This document shows positions 7,692 to 14,085 of a stretch of 15,095 bases of DNA, piece by piece. Source of the DNA: Desulfuromonadales bacterium C00003107 (GTDB lineage: Bacteria > Desulfobacterota > Desulfuromonadia > Desulfuromonadales > Syntrophotaleaceae); assembly GCA_001751225.1 (NCBI GenBank), contig MAXT01000199.1, forward strand, positions 1 through 15,095, in the 5' to 3' direction. The position numbers and the translations under genes are program-made. Position 1 is the first letter of the stretch; every line of letters starts with the position of its first letter. The notes beneath the pieces are model-generated. The model did not search any database, was not told where the DNA came from, and worked only from the letters and a program-made list of their open reading frames with translations.

Positions 7692-7817
7692 ATGTTTAAA
7701 ACTACTGTTATAATACTTAGTCTTGTCTGGGCTTCGTTGCTGCTGATTTCTTGGGGTAGCGCCGAAAATCCGTCCACCCAGGTCAGCTCTATTGCCTTCG
7801 AGCAGCGCGGTTTCTGA
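7692..7817 (+). CDS. Putative 41-residue secreted small protein
   Basis: The frame from ATG 7692 to TGA 7815-7817 encodes a clear signal peptide (MFKTTVIILSLVWASLLLIS, probable cleavage after WGSA) and only 17 further residues, starting ENPSTQVSS and ending EQRGF. No Shine-Dalgarno sequence is seen. A tiny frame ATG-TTT-CTG-TAA at 7681 ends in TAATG, overlapping this start, which could allow coupled translation. It is either a very short exported peptide or the stump of a gene shortened by a frameshift. I see no homologue. Support is the signal peptide alone, and the opposite strand holds an overlapping open frame (7541-7777) with no start signal. Confidence 0.4.
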   Translation: MFKTTVIILSLVWASLLLISWGSAENPSTQVSSIAFEQRGF

Positions 7818-7915
7818 GCCTTCTCTGCGGCCCGTCTTTGCGGGTGGTAGGGAGTCCCCGTACCAATCCCCTGAGTTTCATTTTTCTAGTTTCCTCCTGA
7901 ATTACTTCTGAGATA

Positions 7916-8833
7916 TCAGCCGCCAAAGCGGCTGCCCTGCTTCGTTCCCCGGCGTCTAAATTCAGCGTCGATGGCGTTGAGGACCTGCCATTTATTCAGC
8001 GACCAGAGGGGCGCCAGCAATCGGTCGCGGGGCCCGTCGCCGGTCAAGCGGTGAATCAGGGTGTGCGGTGAAAGCCGTTCCACCATGTCGACAACCAGGG
8101 TCACATAGTCTTCCTGCGACAGGATGTCCATCTCTCCCTGCCGATAGAGATCGCCCAGGCCGGTTCCATCCAGCACGTGCAGCAGATGCAGCTTGATGCC
8201 GTCGATGCCCAGTCGCGCCATCTCCTCGGCGCTGGCCAGGATCTGCTCGCGATTTTCACCGGGTAGGCCAATAATCAGGTGGACGCAGACTCGCAGGCCC
8301 CGCTCTTTGGCCCCCCGATAGGCTTCGAGAAATGCAGCATAGTCATGGCCCCGGTGCAGTTTGCTCAGGGTTTGGTCGTGAATGCTCTGCAGACCCAATT
8401 CCAGCCAGAAATAGCTGCGTCGGTGGTATTCGGCCAGCAGGTCGAGAACCTCTGGCGGCAAGCAGTCGGGGCGGGTGCCCACCGCCAGGCCAACTACTCC
8501 TTCGACGGCCAGAGCCTCGTCGTACAGGCTGCGCAGTCGCTCGACGGGAGCAAAGGTGTTGGAAAAGGGCTGAAAATAGGCCAGAAAATGCTTTGCCTTG
8601 TACTTGCGTACCATTACATCTTTGCCAGCTTCTATCTGCTCCGCTACCGACAGGGCTTGTTCGATGCCTACCGACCCCGAACCGCTCGGGTCGCAAAACA
8701 GGCAACCGGGTCGGTCGCGGGTGGCGCCACGATTAGGGCAGGAAAAACCGGCATCGATGGAGATCTTATGCACTCGGCCGCCGAAGCGTTGTTTCAGGTG
8801 GCTGGAATAGAGATTGTAGGGTTTGGTGTTCAT
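7916..8833 (-). CDS. Radical SAM protein, TIGR01212/YhcC family
   Basis: 305 residues from the ATG at 8833. The beginning (KPYNLYSSHLKQRFG, then DAGFSCPNRG) is the signature of the TIGR01212 family, which includes E. coli YhcC. The cluster-binding cysteines are C32, C44 and C47, spaced C-x11-C-x2-C rather than the usual C-x3-C-x2-C, as is normal for this family. Further support comes from the conserved YFQPFSNT, VGTRPDCL, ELGLQSIHDQTL and HLIIGLPGE blocks of the radical SAM barrel. The substrate is unknown; a role in RNA or small-molecule modification in the cytoplasm is possible. A GTG at 8893 would add 20 residues without family support and was not chosen. No clear ribosome binding site is seen before the ATG. 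The gene appears to stand alone. Confidence 0.9.
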   Translation of the reverse strand: MNTKPYNLYSSHLKQRFGGRVHKISIDAGFSCPNRGATRDRPGCLFCDPSGSGSVGIEQALSVAEQIEAGKDVMVRKYKAKHFLAYFQPFSNTFAPVERLRSLYDEALAVEGVVGLAVGTRPDCLPPEVLDLLAEYHRRSYFWLELGLQSIHDQTLSKLHRGHDYAAFLEAYRGAKERGLRVCVHLIIGLPGENREQILASAEEMARLGIDGIKLHLLHVLDGTGLGDLYRQGEMDILSQEDYVTLVVDMVERLSPHTLIHRLTGDGPRDRLLAPLWSLNKWQVLNAIDAEFRRRGTKQGSRFGG

Positions 8834-9162
8834 GGAAGGGATTCTGCCACGGACCAGAGGTTGCAAGCAAGGATGAAGCTTGGAACTGGCCACTGATTCA
8901 TTTGTGCCGGGGAAAACGGGATGAATCCGCGGAAAGTCATAGGCTCTTGATGGGCTCGATGTTCCCTCTCCGAACTCTTCTTGTTGACACTGGCTGAAAA
9001 AATTTGCAACATGCGCTGCAGTGACATTTCAAGTTTTGTCTGGACCTTCAGAACAGATCGGACTGTGTCAGTGCAGAAGGTGACTCAGAACAGGGTCTTT
9101 GCGGCGGTTGTGAGGTGCCACGCAAGTGTCTGGAATAAAGCACTCAGGAGAGAGATTGATAG
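8834..9162. promoter_or_regulatory. Divergent intergenic region with a possible acyltransferase promoter
   Basis: This region separates the radical SAM gene (minus) from the acyltransferase gene (plus). A consensus -35 box TTGACA lies at 8984-8989 on the plus strand; 17 bases later is CAACAT, a poor -10. A 7-bp inverted repeat GATTCAT/ATGAATC (8895-8901 and 8921-8927) lies upstream of the radical SAM gene, and an 11-bp inverted repeat with one mismatch (9016-9026 with 9066-9076) lies in the leader of the acyltransferase. No gene is seen. Confidence 0.35.
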
Positions 9163-10053
9163 ATGAAAAATCGTACCCTCAAAAACTTTTTTGAAAACGC
9201 ATTGTTTTTCCCACTCAGCTTTCTCATCCGATGTCTGCCGCGCAAAGGTGCTCTCTTTCTCGGGGGAGGGTTCGGCAGAGTGTTGGGATGTCTCATGTCA
9301 ACCAAGCGCCGGGTCGCCATGGAGAATATGGGCGAGGCCTTTCCCGAATTTAGCGAGCCTGAACTTCGGCAGCGGGTCGACGCCATGTTTGTTCATATCG
9401 GGAAAAGTGTCATTGAGATGCTGCGTCTCGATCTCTTCAAACAGGCGGATGTAGATAAGATTTTTATTCCCACGGGGCTGGAGAATCTCCAGGAGGCCTA
9501 CGATTACAAGCGCGGCGTTATTTTACTGAGCGGGCATGTCGGGTTCTGGGAAGTCGGCACCTTTTTGCTTCCCAAACTTGGATTCCCCGCCGACTTTGTT
9601 GCCAAGAAGATGAAAAATCCCCAGGCGGATAAATATATCACCCGGATGCGGGAAGCGGCCGGGGGCCGTTGTATCGACAGCAAAAGTGGCGCCCGAAAAA
9701 TCCTCCGCTCCCTTTCTGAAAACAAGGGAGTCGCAGTCCTGATAGATCAGCACCGCAGCTCCAAGGAAGGGGTCTCAGTCCCCTTTTTTGGCCGCCCGGC
9801 ATCTACAACACCCATCATCGCCCGCCTGGCCATGAAATACCAGATTCCGGTGGTGCCGATCTTCTCCTACCGCCGCAGTGACAACCGTTACGATTTCCAG
9901 GCCCAGCCGATGTTCTTTCTTAAGGATGAGCCTGAGTCCTCGGTGGAAGAAAACACCGCTCTGCTGACCGACCTCATTGAAGAGGCCATCCGAAAAGATG
10001 TGACACAGTGGCTTTGGCTTCATCGGCGCTGGCGCTGCAAAACATCGAAATAA
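9163..10053 (+). CDS. Lipid A biosynthesis (Kdo2-lipid IVA) acyltransferase, LpxL/HtrB family
   Basis: 296 residues, a normal length for the family. An N-terminal hydrophobic patch (about residues 10-25) would hold the enzyme at the inner face of the cytoplasmic membrane, where it transfers an acyl chain from acyl-ACP onto a lipid A precursor. The catalytic HX4E motif is H125-E130 in SGHVGFWEVG. Other family blocks are KRRVAMENMGEAFPE, the IDQH block near residue 195, PFFGRPASTT, and WLWLHRRWR near the end. Which secondary acyl position it serves cannot be decided, so no symbol is given. The ATG at 9163 is preceded by AGGAG with a rather long 12-base gap. It is followed by a terminator at 10070-10103. 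Confidence 0.93.
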   Translation: MKNRTLKNFFENALFFPLSFLIRCLPRKGALFLGGGFGRVLGCLMSTKRRVAMENMGEAFPEFSEPELRQRVDAMFVHIGKSVIEMLRLDLFKQADVDKIFIPTGLENLQEAYDYKRGVILLSGHVGFWEVGTFLLPKLGFPADFVAKKMKNPQADKYITRMREAAGGRCIDSKSGARKILRSLSENKGVAVLIDQHRSSKEGVSVPFFGRPASTTPIIARLAMKYQIPVVPIFSYRRSDNRYDFQAQPMFFLKDEPESSVEENTALLTDLIEEAIRKDVTQWLWLHRRWRCKTSK

Positions 10054-10069
10054 AAACATAACGTATCAA

Positions 10070-10103
10070 AAGAGGCCGGTTTCCTTGGGGAACTCGGCCT
10101 CTT
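10070..10103. terminator. Bidirectional terminator for the acyltransferase and the former tRNA-Asn
   Basis: A 9-bp stem AAGAGGCCG/CGGCCTCTT (10070-10078 with 10095-10103) can be extended inward by GTTTCC/GGGAAC pairing. On the plus strand it ends the acyltransferase transcript (followed by CGGTTTATT); on the minus strand it is followed by TTGATACGTTATGTTTTT and would have ended the tRNA-Asn transcript before the element disrupted it. Confidence 0.75.
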
Positions 10104-10188
10104 CGGTTTATTACTCTGAGAACTGTCCTGTTTGTATTTTGGTTTTGGGGGTCCTGCTCAGGTTTGGTTCTGATCCTTGTGGGCGTTA

Positions 10189-10235
10189 TGGCTCCCTCTG
10201 CTGGGCTCGAACCAGCGACAATCTGATTAACAGTC
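10189..10235 (-). tRNA. 3' fragment of tRNA-Asn(GTT): attachment-site scar
   Basis: Read on the minus strand, the sequence holds the anticodon loop CTGTTAA (anticodon GTT, asparagine), the 3' strand of the anticodon stem, a complete T arm (GCTGG-TTCGAGC-CCAGC), the 3' acceptor strand AGAGGGA, discriminator G and an encoded CCA ending at 10189. The expected 5' half (TCCCTCT acceptor strand, D arm with GGTAGAGC-like sequence) is absent: upstream is unrelated repeat-rich sequence. This is what an element integrating at the 3' end of a tRNA gene leaves at its far border. The intact tRNA-Asn should lie at the other border, beyond the right end of the window. It is not a functional tRNA. Confidence 0.85.
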
Positions 10236-10259
10236 ATAGTTTGTCCGTTTCAATCCCCG

Positions 10260-10288
10260 TCAAACACCATCAAACACCATCAAACGAC
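10260..10288 (+). repeat. Three tandem 10-bp repeats, candidate integrase arm sites
   Basis: The unit TCAAACACCA occurs at 10260 and 10270 and, with changes, at 10280 (TCAAACGACA). An inverted partial copy (GTTTGA) lies at 10365-10370. Short repeats with ten-base phasing beside the attachment site and upstream of the integrase gene are where arm-type binding sites are found in related elements. Binding here is inferred. Confidence 0.45.
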
Positions 10289-10383
10289 AGTCTTTCGCCA
10301 CAGTAAGTCCTTGTTTTTGCTAGTGAGACTGTTATTCTGCTATCAGGCGCCATCATAACGCGACGTTTGATTGCGCGTCCCAA

Positions 10384-10405
10384 CGGGTACCCCAGCGGGT
10401 ACCCC
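10384..10405 (+). repeat. Duplicated 10-bp palindromic core CGGGTACCCC
   Basis: CGGGTACCCC is present twice (10384-10393 and 10396-10405), each with a self-complementary GGGTACCC centre, 12 bases apart (about one helical turn). It lies just upstream of the probable integrase start at 10440, so it may be an operator or an accessory recombination site. Confidence 0.35.
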
Positions 10406-10439
10406 GGACGTTCAGGCACCCCGCAAGTATGAGGCTGCG

Positions 10440-11710
10440 ATGTTCCAAAACCCGAAACCAGTCGGCAAATTCTCCAAGCGTTACCTCGACTCGCTGACGC
10501 CCCCTTCCGAGCGCCAGGAAATCCGATCGCCCGGAGAGAATGGGTTTTCAGTCCGAATCTCCACAACGGGGGCAATCAGTTTTTATTATCTATATAGGCA
10601 CCAGGGCGCGAAGGGGCGGTTGCAAATTGGTCCCTACCCCGACATGAAACTGGCCACGGCCAGAGGGCTGTACGAAACCGCCCACGAAAACCGGCTGGCC
10701 AACCGGTGGCCGTTGCTGCCGGAGTCGGAAGCGCAACCGGAACCGGAACCCGTAGATCCCCCAGCCCCGGGAAAAACCGTGGCCAAAATGTGGCGTGCCT
10801 ACCTGAAAGAGAAGGTCCGTGAACGGAAGCACTATTGCAAGAGCCAAAAGCCGCCCTTGCCCTCGTCGAGGTGACCCGCCAGGATATTACCGAAGTGTTA
10901 GACCGTAGCAGGGACCGGGGAGCCCTCACCGCAGCCCATGCCACGTTCAGAATACTGCGGCCGCTGTTCGCCTTTGGCGTCGGCAACGGTATGCACGGCA
11001 TCGAGAACAGTGTTTGCTTTATGATGAAGGTCAGAGGTAAACCAGGCGCCTGCCGGCGCTACCTGAGCCCGGCTGAAATCAAGGACTTGTGGGAGGCGTT
11101 GGACCACAGCGGCCGTATGCACTGGAGCACGGCCGCGTCTCTGAAGCTGCTGCTGCTGACCGGCCAGCGCTGCGAACAAGTTGCGGAAATGCCCCTAGAC
11201 GAAATCAAGGGCGAGTGGTGGTGTTTACCCCCTGAGCGCACCAAGATCGCAGTGCCTCAGCGCATGTACCTCGTACCCATGGCCCTTGAGGTGCTGAGGC
11301 TGGACGAGCCGCGCAAATGGGCCTTCCCGCAAAAGAAAAATCCGGCCAAAAGCATCGCCTACAACACTATGACCCAGGCCGCAAGACGCCTCAGCGACGG
11401 GGAAGATACGACTTTCGATAAGAAGCGCTGGGAACACCCGCCCTTTACGCCACGTGATCTACGCCGCACCGTCTCCACACACATGCAGGAACTCGGCATT
11501 GACGACCGGATAATTGATGCGGTCCAGCATCACGTCGCAAAAGGGGTGCGGGACAACTACAACCAATACCGGTTCGATAGGGAGAAGCGCGAGGCCATCC
11601 TGCTATGGGAAGCCCGGCTGAAAGACATACTTGCCTCTGAGTACGATGCAGAGGGCCGGGCCATTAGTGGCCCCCTTGCGGAGGAAGAGGCTATCGGACT
11701 ACCAACGTAA
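10440..11710 (+). pseudogene. P4-type tyrosine integrase broken by a frameshift
   Basis: The N-terminal part (ATG 10440, frame open to 10874) has the arm-binding domain of P4-like integrases: the YYLYRHQGAKGRLQIGPYPD block followed by MKLATAR. The C-terminal part continues in another frame (open from 10823 to TAA 11710), with the core-binding region (VTRQDITEVLDRSRDRG) and the catalytic domain: first arginine in LLLTGQRCEQVAEM, lysine in the PPERTK strand, RDLRRT as box II, HH about 15 residues before the nucleophile region, and tyrosine in VRDNYNQY. The frames join between 10823 and 10871 and the linker is about ten residues shorter than usual, so a small deletion may have caused the shift. 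In box II the usual His of HxxR is Arg (TPRDLRRT), a variant seen in some phage integrases. No start has a strong ribosome binding site. It would have integrated the element into tRNA-Asn. Now probably inactive, unless the shift is a sequence error. Confidence 0.85.
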
Positions 11711-11987
11711 AATCGACAGGCCAACGCAAACCGTTGGTATAGGTAGCATCGAAGAGGACGAGGGTGGCCAAGTGGTCGCCCTTTTCCAGACCCAGCCCCC
11801 GAGAACCAGCGTCACTTTCTCGCTGCTATCCCAGCCAATCTCCGTGCCGTAGCTGGTACCGTCGAATCAGCACCGCCACCTGGGTCAGATTGGTCGAGTT
11901 GGTATTTGTCAGATTCCCGCTGGCATCGTCCTGCAGCTGCAACTCGGCCTTATTGTCCTAGCCGTTAAAAACCATTTCTCGAAACAT
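11709..11987 (-). pseudogene. Phage structural/tail-associated protein remnant
   Basis: The ATG at 11987 has GGAGG just upstream and starts MFREMVFNG, then a TAG, then DNKAELQLQDDASGNLT and LTQVAVLI in the same frame. After one shift the next frame gives FDGTSYGTEIGWDSSEK and VTLVLGG, and after a second shift GLGLEKGDHLATLVLFDATY and TNGLRWPVDF. Joined, these form a coherent beta-rich protein like small phage proteins found near tail genes. So one nonsense codon and two frameshifts have destroyed it. Its remaining 3' end meets the stop of the integrase gene tail to tail. The family is suggested by general resemblance only. Confidence 0.5.
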
Positions 11988-11990
11988 CTA

Positions 11991-12145
11991 GCCCTCCGGC
12001 AGAATCCGCCGGGCGGTGGTGCTGTGAACTGTCCGAGAAAGAACTCGGCCCAGGCCGTGAGCTGCCCGCCGCTGAGCGCGCCAGAGCCTGACTGAGGTGC
12101 GATCCAGGCTAACCCCTTGTATCTCCCACGAACCGCTGATGGCAA
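11991..12145 (-). pseudogene. C-terminal fragment of a second phage gene
   Basis: Directly upstream of the previous remnant, the minus strand stays open and encodes SFAISGSWEIQGVSLDR followed by TSVRLWRAQ and ending HSTTARRILPEG at a TAG (11991-11993) three bases before the next ATG. Such near-overlap is typical of phage operons. The middle is less convincing and may carry compensating shifts. There is no start; at its upstream end the coding signal switches to a plus-strand ORF starting at 12139, so the fragment is truncated by a rearrangement. Confidence 0.35.
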
Positions 12146-12294
12146 AGCTCTCGGAGCTGACGGCGGAGATTATCGAGCAGCGCCGGGACCAGGGCTGGCT
12201 GATTCGGATCGGCCTGGCGGTGATAATCGTCGCGCTGGCGGCGATTTTTCAGGCCGGCGAGATCAAGGCCACGGTGGAGCGCAATCTATCATAG
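12139..12294 (+). CDS. Small single-pass membrane protein, 51 residues, hypothetical
   Basis: From the ATG at 12139 the frame encodes MAKLSELTAEIIEQRRDQGW, one membrane segment (IGLAVIIVALAAIF) and a charged tail EIKATVERNLS. A GTG at 12097 would extend it by 14 residues of poor composition. No ribosome binding site is present at either start, fitting a gene whose upstream region was lost in the rearrangement near 12140. It could be a small phage membrane protein. Its TAG lies inside the hairpin at 12287-12333. Confidence 0.45.
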   Translation: MAKLSELTAEIIEQRRDQGWLIRIGLAVIIVALAAIFQAGEIKATVERNLS

Positions 12295-12333
12295 CCCGCA
12301 CAACCTTAGATGAGCTTGGTGCGGGCTATGATA
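12287..12333 (+). other. 15-bp inverted repeat over the stop codon of the 51-residue ORF
   Basis: TATCATAGCCCGCAC (12287-12301) is perfectly complementary to 12319-12333, with a 17-base loop. The TAG at 12292-12294 is in the left arm. There is no T run afterwards, so it is a poor intrinsic terminator; an RNA 3'-end or processing structure, or a recombination remnant, are alternatives. Confidence 0.6.
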
Positions 12334-12354
12334 TAGTAGGTGGGGAGACTGATC

Positions 12355-12534
12355 ATGGCACGTCTTATACTTTTTCCGAAGAAGTATCCGACGACACCTG
12401 AGCGGTTGTACGATGGGACCAGCCGGCCGGGCGAGTTCTCAACCTGGAGCCCTCCAGCCGAGTATAAGTCTACCGATTCCAAGGCGCCCTGCCCGTTGAA
12501 AAAGCCCTCAGAGACCGACCCTACTCTCAAGTAA
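12355..12534 (+). CDS. Hypothetical protein, 59 residues
   Basis: The ATG at 12355 is preceded by GGGGAG eight bases away. The peptide MARLILFPKKYPTTPERLYD continues with a Pro/Ser/Lys-rich, probably unstructured part (GEFSTWSPPAEYKST) and ends ETDPTLK. No family is recognised and no membrane segment is present. It begins 22 bases after the inverted repeat at 12287-12333 and reads in the same direction as the neighbouring small ORFs, which suggests a small-gene cluster of the element. Confidence 0.45.
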   Translation: MARLILFPKKYPTTPERLYDGTSRPGEFSTWSPPAEYKSTDSKAPCPLKKPSETDPTLK

Positions 12535-12616
12535 GCCTGGTTCAAGTAGGCGATATTTCCAGCGACTGGGCAGATTGTCGTCGGCCACTGAATCCGTAAT
12601 AAAAATGGAGTCAATA

Positions 12617-12898
12617 ATGCCCTCACCCGACGGGAAGAAGTCCTTACAAGCCTCTGCGGACAGCTCCAGAACACCACTTGATCGCTGGCTGGTGCGGCTG
12701 ATAACCGCCGTCGCGGTGGTTGTAGGCGGCAGCGTCTTGTTCCTGATGATCGGTGGCATGTGGGGGCTCGCCTTTCTGGCCTTCGCGGTGGTTCTGTGGC
12801 GCTGGGGAGAGGACCACATCCTTCCGTGGATGTTCTTTATTGTTGTGGCGGGTGGGCTGGTGTGGTTGATCGCTAACTTGCTGGGATATTCATTGTAA
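12617..12898 (+). CDS. Small membrane protein of the element, 93 residues
   Basis: The ATG at 12617 has GGAG six bases upstream and is preferred over the ATG at 12605, which has none. After a polar N-terminus (MPSPDGKKSLQASADSSRTP) come membrane segments at about residues 25-45 and 47-62, a short charged loop (WRWGEDH) and a last one at about 68-90 ending NLLGYSL. Three segments in fewer than 100 residues recall phage holins or small membrane proteins of islands, but there is no specific motif and no adjacent endolysin. Function unknown. Confidence 0.6.
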   Translation: MPSPDGKKSLQASADSSRTPLDRWLVRLITAVAVVVGGSVLFLMIGGMWGLAFLAFAVVLWRWGEDHILPWMFFIVVAGGLVWLIANLLGYSL

Positions 12899-13009
12899 TC
12901 GATGGCAGGCATTTCAACTTGCCCGTAATAGAAGCCCCCCCAGCCCAATCAGGCGGCCAGGGTGACTAGCTACATAGCCCCTGCCTTAAAATAGAGGAGG
13001 TGCAGGCTG

Positions 13010-13324
13010 ATGCTGCCGCTGATGACGTTAGTTCACAAGAAGAAGGAACGGCTGACGATGATCGAGCAGGCGCTACAGGATCAAGCGCCCAAGACCTATC
13101 GGCAGCTGAAAGCAGCCAACAAACTGCCGACGTTTCTGACGGAACACGAAGCGCTGATGATGGAGAGCTTCGACCAGGTGATGGACGCAGTGCTGACGGC
13201 GATGCAGCAAGTGCAGCGGACGGACAGCCTAGCCCGGATGCAGACCCTAACCGAGAAGCTGAGCCGGGGGTGGCAGGAGACTCTAGCGACGTATCTGGAG
13301 TTCAGCGACGAGACCATCGCATAG
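13010..13324 (+). CDS. Hypothetical protein of the element, 104 residues, helical
   Basis: The ATG at 13010 has a strong GAGGAGG nine bases upstream (12994-13000). The protein is soluble and mostly helical: MIEQALQDQAPKTYRQLKAA, FLTEHEALMMESFDQVMDAV, and the end WQETLATYLEFSDETIA. This arrangement (KTYRQLK, then FLxEHEALMMESFD, then a C-terminal LEF) resembles small proteins I associate with genes next to polyvalent proteins of phages, but I cannot name a family. It is the best-preserved gene in this part of the element. Its stop lies inside a perfect palindrome (13322-13341) and decayed polyvalent-like sequence follows at once. Confidence 0.7.
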   Translation: MLPLMTLVHKKKERLTMIEQALQDQAPKTYRQLKAANKLPTFLTEHEALMMESFDQVMDAVLTAMQQVQRTDSLARMQTLTEKLSRGWQETLATYLEFSDETIA

Positions 13325-13341
13325 CGCCATCGATGGCGCTA
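13322..13341. repeat. Perfect 20-bp palindrome at the stop of the 104-residue ORF
   Basis: TAGCGCCATC followed directly by its reverse complement GATGGCGCTA. The TAG stop codon is its first three bases. No T run follows. It may form a small hairpin that protects the transcript end, or it may be a binding site. Confidence 0.6.
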
Positions 13342-13357
13342 CGGTCACCATGGCCTT

Positions 13358-13678
13358 ATGACCAAAGAGCCTACAGACGACCGACGCCTTTATGGCCACT
13401 ACCAAGTGAAACGCACCGCAGGGCCATCTTGCCTCTTCGGCTTACAACGAGAACCGCCAAGGAGAAAAGAGCCGGCAGTTCTTGGCCAAGCGCAACGGCC
13501 AGATCAAGACAGCCGTGGTGCAGTTGAAGCCGGACCCGCGGGGGATTTTTATACGGTAGGATCGGTGTGGACAGCCAACGAGAGAGACATTAAAAGGAAA
13601 CGGTTGCTTTGGGGGGTGGAGCGAACCCGCCAAGCGAAGTCCCGACGCGGGTCCCTATTTGCGCTTAGCCCACCTTGA
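13358..13678 (+). pseudogene. Remnant resembling a nuclease-type (PBECR-like) tail of a polyvalent protein
   Basis: A continuous frame from ATG 13358 gives RRLYGHYQVKRTAG. From about 13422 the convincing frame is one base away: GHLASSAYNENRQGEKSRQF, then LAKRNGQIKTAVVQLKPDPRG (to about 13542). It then returns to the first frame for DFYTVGSVWTANERDIKRK and RLLWG. Read across the two shifts this looks like the barnase/EndoU/ColicinE5/RelE-like nuclease tails (PBECR) of phage and plasmid polyvalent proteins, where a beta-strand-rich core (VVQLKPD..FYTVGSVW) is followed by a basic KRKxLLW. This is pattern memory, not a search result. No ribosome binding site is seen at 13358. Two shifts in 120 bases mean decay, unless they are sequence errors. 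Confidence 0.4.
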
Positions 13679-14085
13679 ACAGTCGGGGGGTGAACCGCCG
13701 AGCGGCAAAGGCCAAAGCTCCATCTGACGAAGGTGGAACCCGGCGCCACAAATAGGGGGGTCGTCGCCGAAGCGCCGTTGCCCGTCCAGGGTACACCAGG
13801 TTCCACATTCAGCGTAGCGCCCTTACTGCTGGCCGTCAAGGGCCTTATAGCCGCTAAGCGACAAGGGTCAAAACAACCTTTCCAGAAAAACTATAGCGTA
13901 GTCGTTGGCTCAGAGCAAAGAGAGCACCGACGGTATGACCGCAACTGAGCTGGAAGCCGGGAATAGCCTTCTCTGGTCAGCCTGCCCGGCGTACAGGGGC
14001 AGGTGGTGGCGACTTAGAGCGAGACGGAAATCCGGCCGACCTTTGACCTTTTTCGGCCGAAAGTAATATAATCGCTATACGCTAA
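13679..14085 (+). other. Decayed coding-like sequence, no intact gene
   Basis: Stops occur in all plus frames. Short pieces look like low-complexity, Pro/Ser/Lys-rich protein tails (for example EPGATNRGVVAEAPLPVQG at 13736 in a frame open to 13948, with no ribosome binding site). Taken with its neighbours, this appears to be the spacer between two remnants of one formerly large gene. A promoter-like element is present near its end (14043-14072). Confidence 0.35.
14033..14072 (+). promoter_or_regulatory. Near-consensus promoter with its -35 box inside an inverted repeat
   Basis: TTGACC (14043-14048) and a perfect TATAAT (14067-14072) are separated by 18 bases. The -35 box sits in the loop of a 7-bp inverted repeat CGGCCGA/TCGGCCG (14033-14039 and 14053-14059), a layout that would suit a repressor site. 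The frame downstream has no proper start codon, so the match may be chance. Confidence 0.35.

Noticed and set aside
7541..7777. 78-codon minus-strand frame between the two tiny genes
   Set aside because: GTG start without a ribosome binding site and Arg/Asn/Thr-rich random-looking product; the overlapping plus-strand frame has a signal peptide.
7780..7880. Possible riboswitch, because of a CCCGCAAAGACGGG stretch on the minus strand similar to part of a GEMM c-di-GMP aptamer
   Set aside because: The remaining conserved GEMM parts and the closing stem could not be found; only a short hairpin is present.
8279..8896. 205-codon plus-strand frame across the radical SAM gene
   Set aside because: Antisense to a well-supported TIGR01212 gene; the composition is that of a shadow frame.
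12306..12948. Minus-strand frames opposite the small ORFs of the element
   Set aside because: No start signals; the plus frames have ribosome binding sites and membrane segments.
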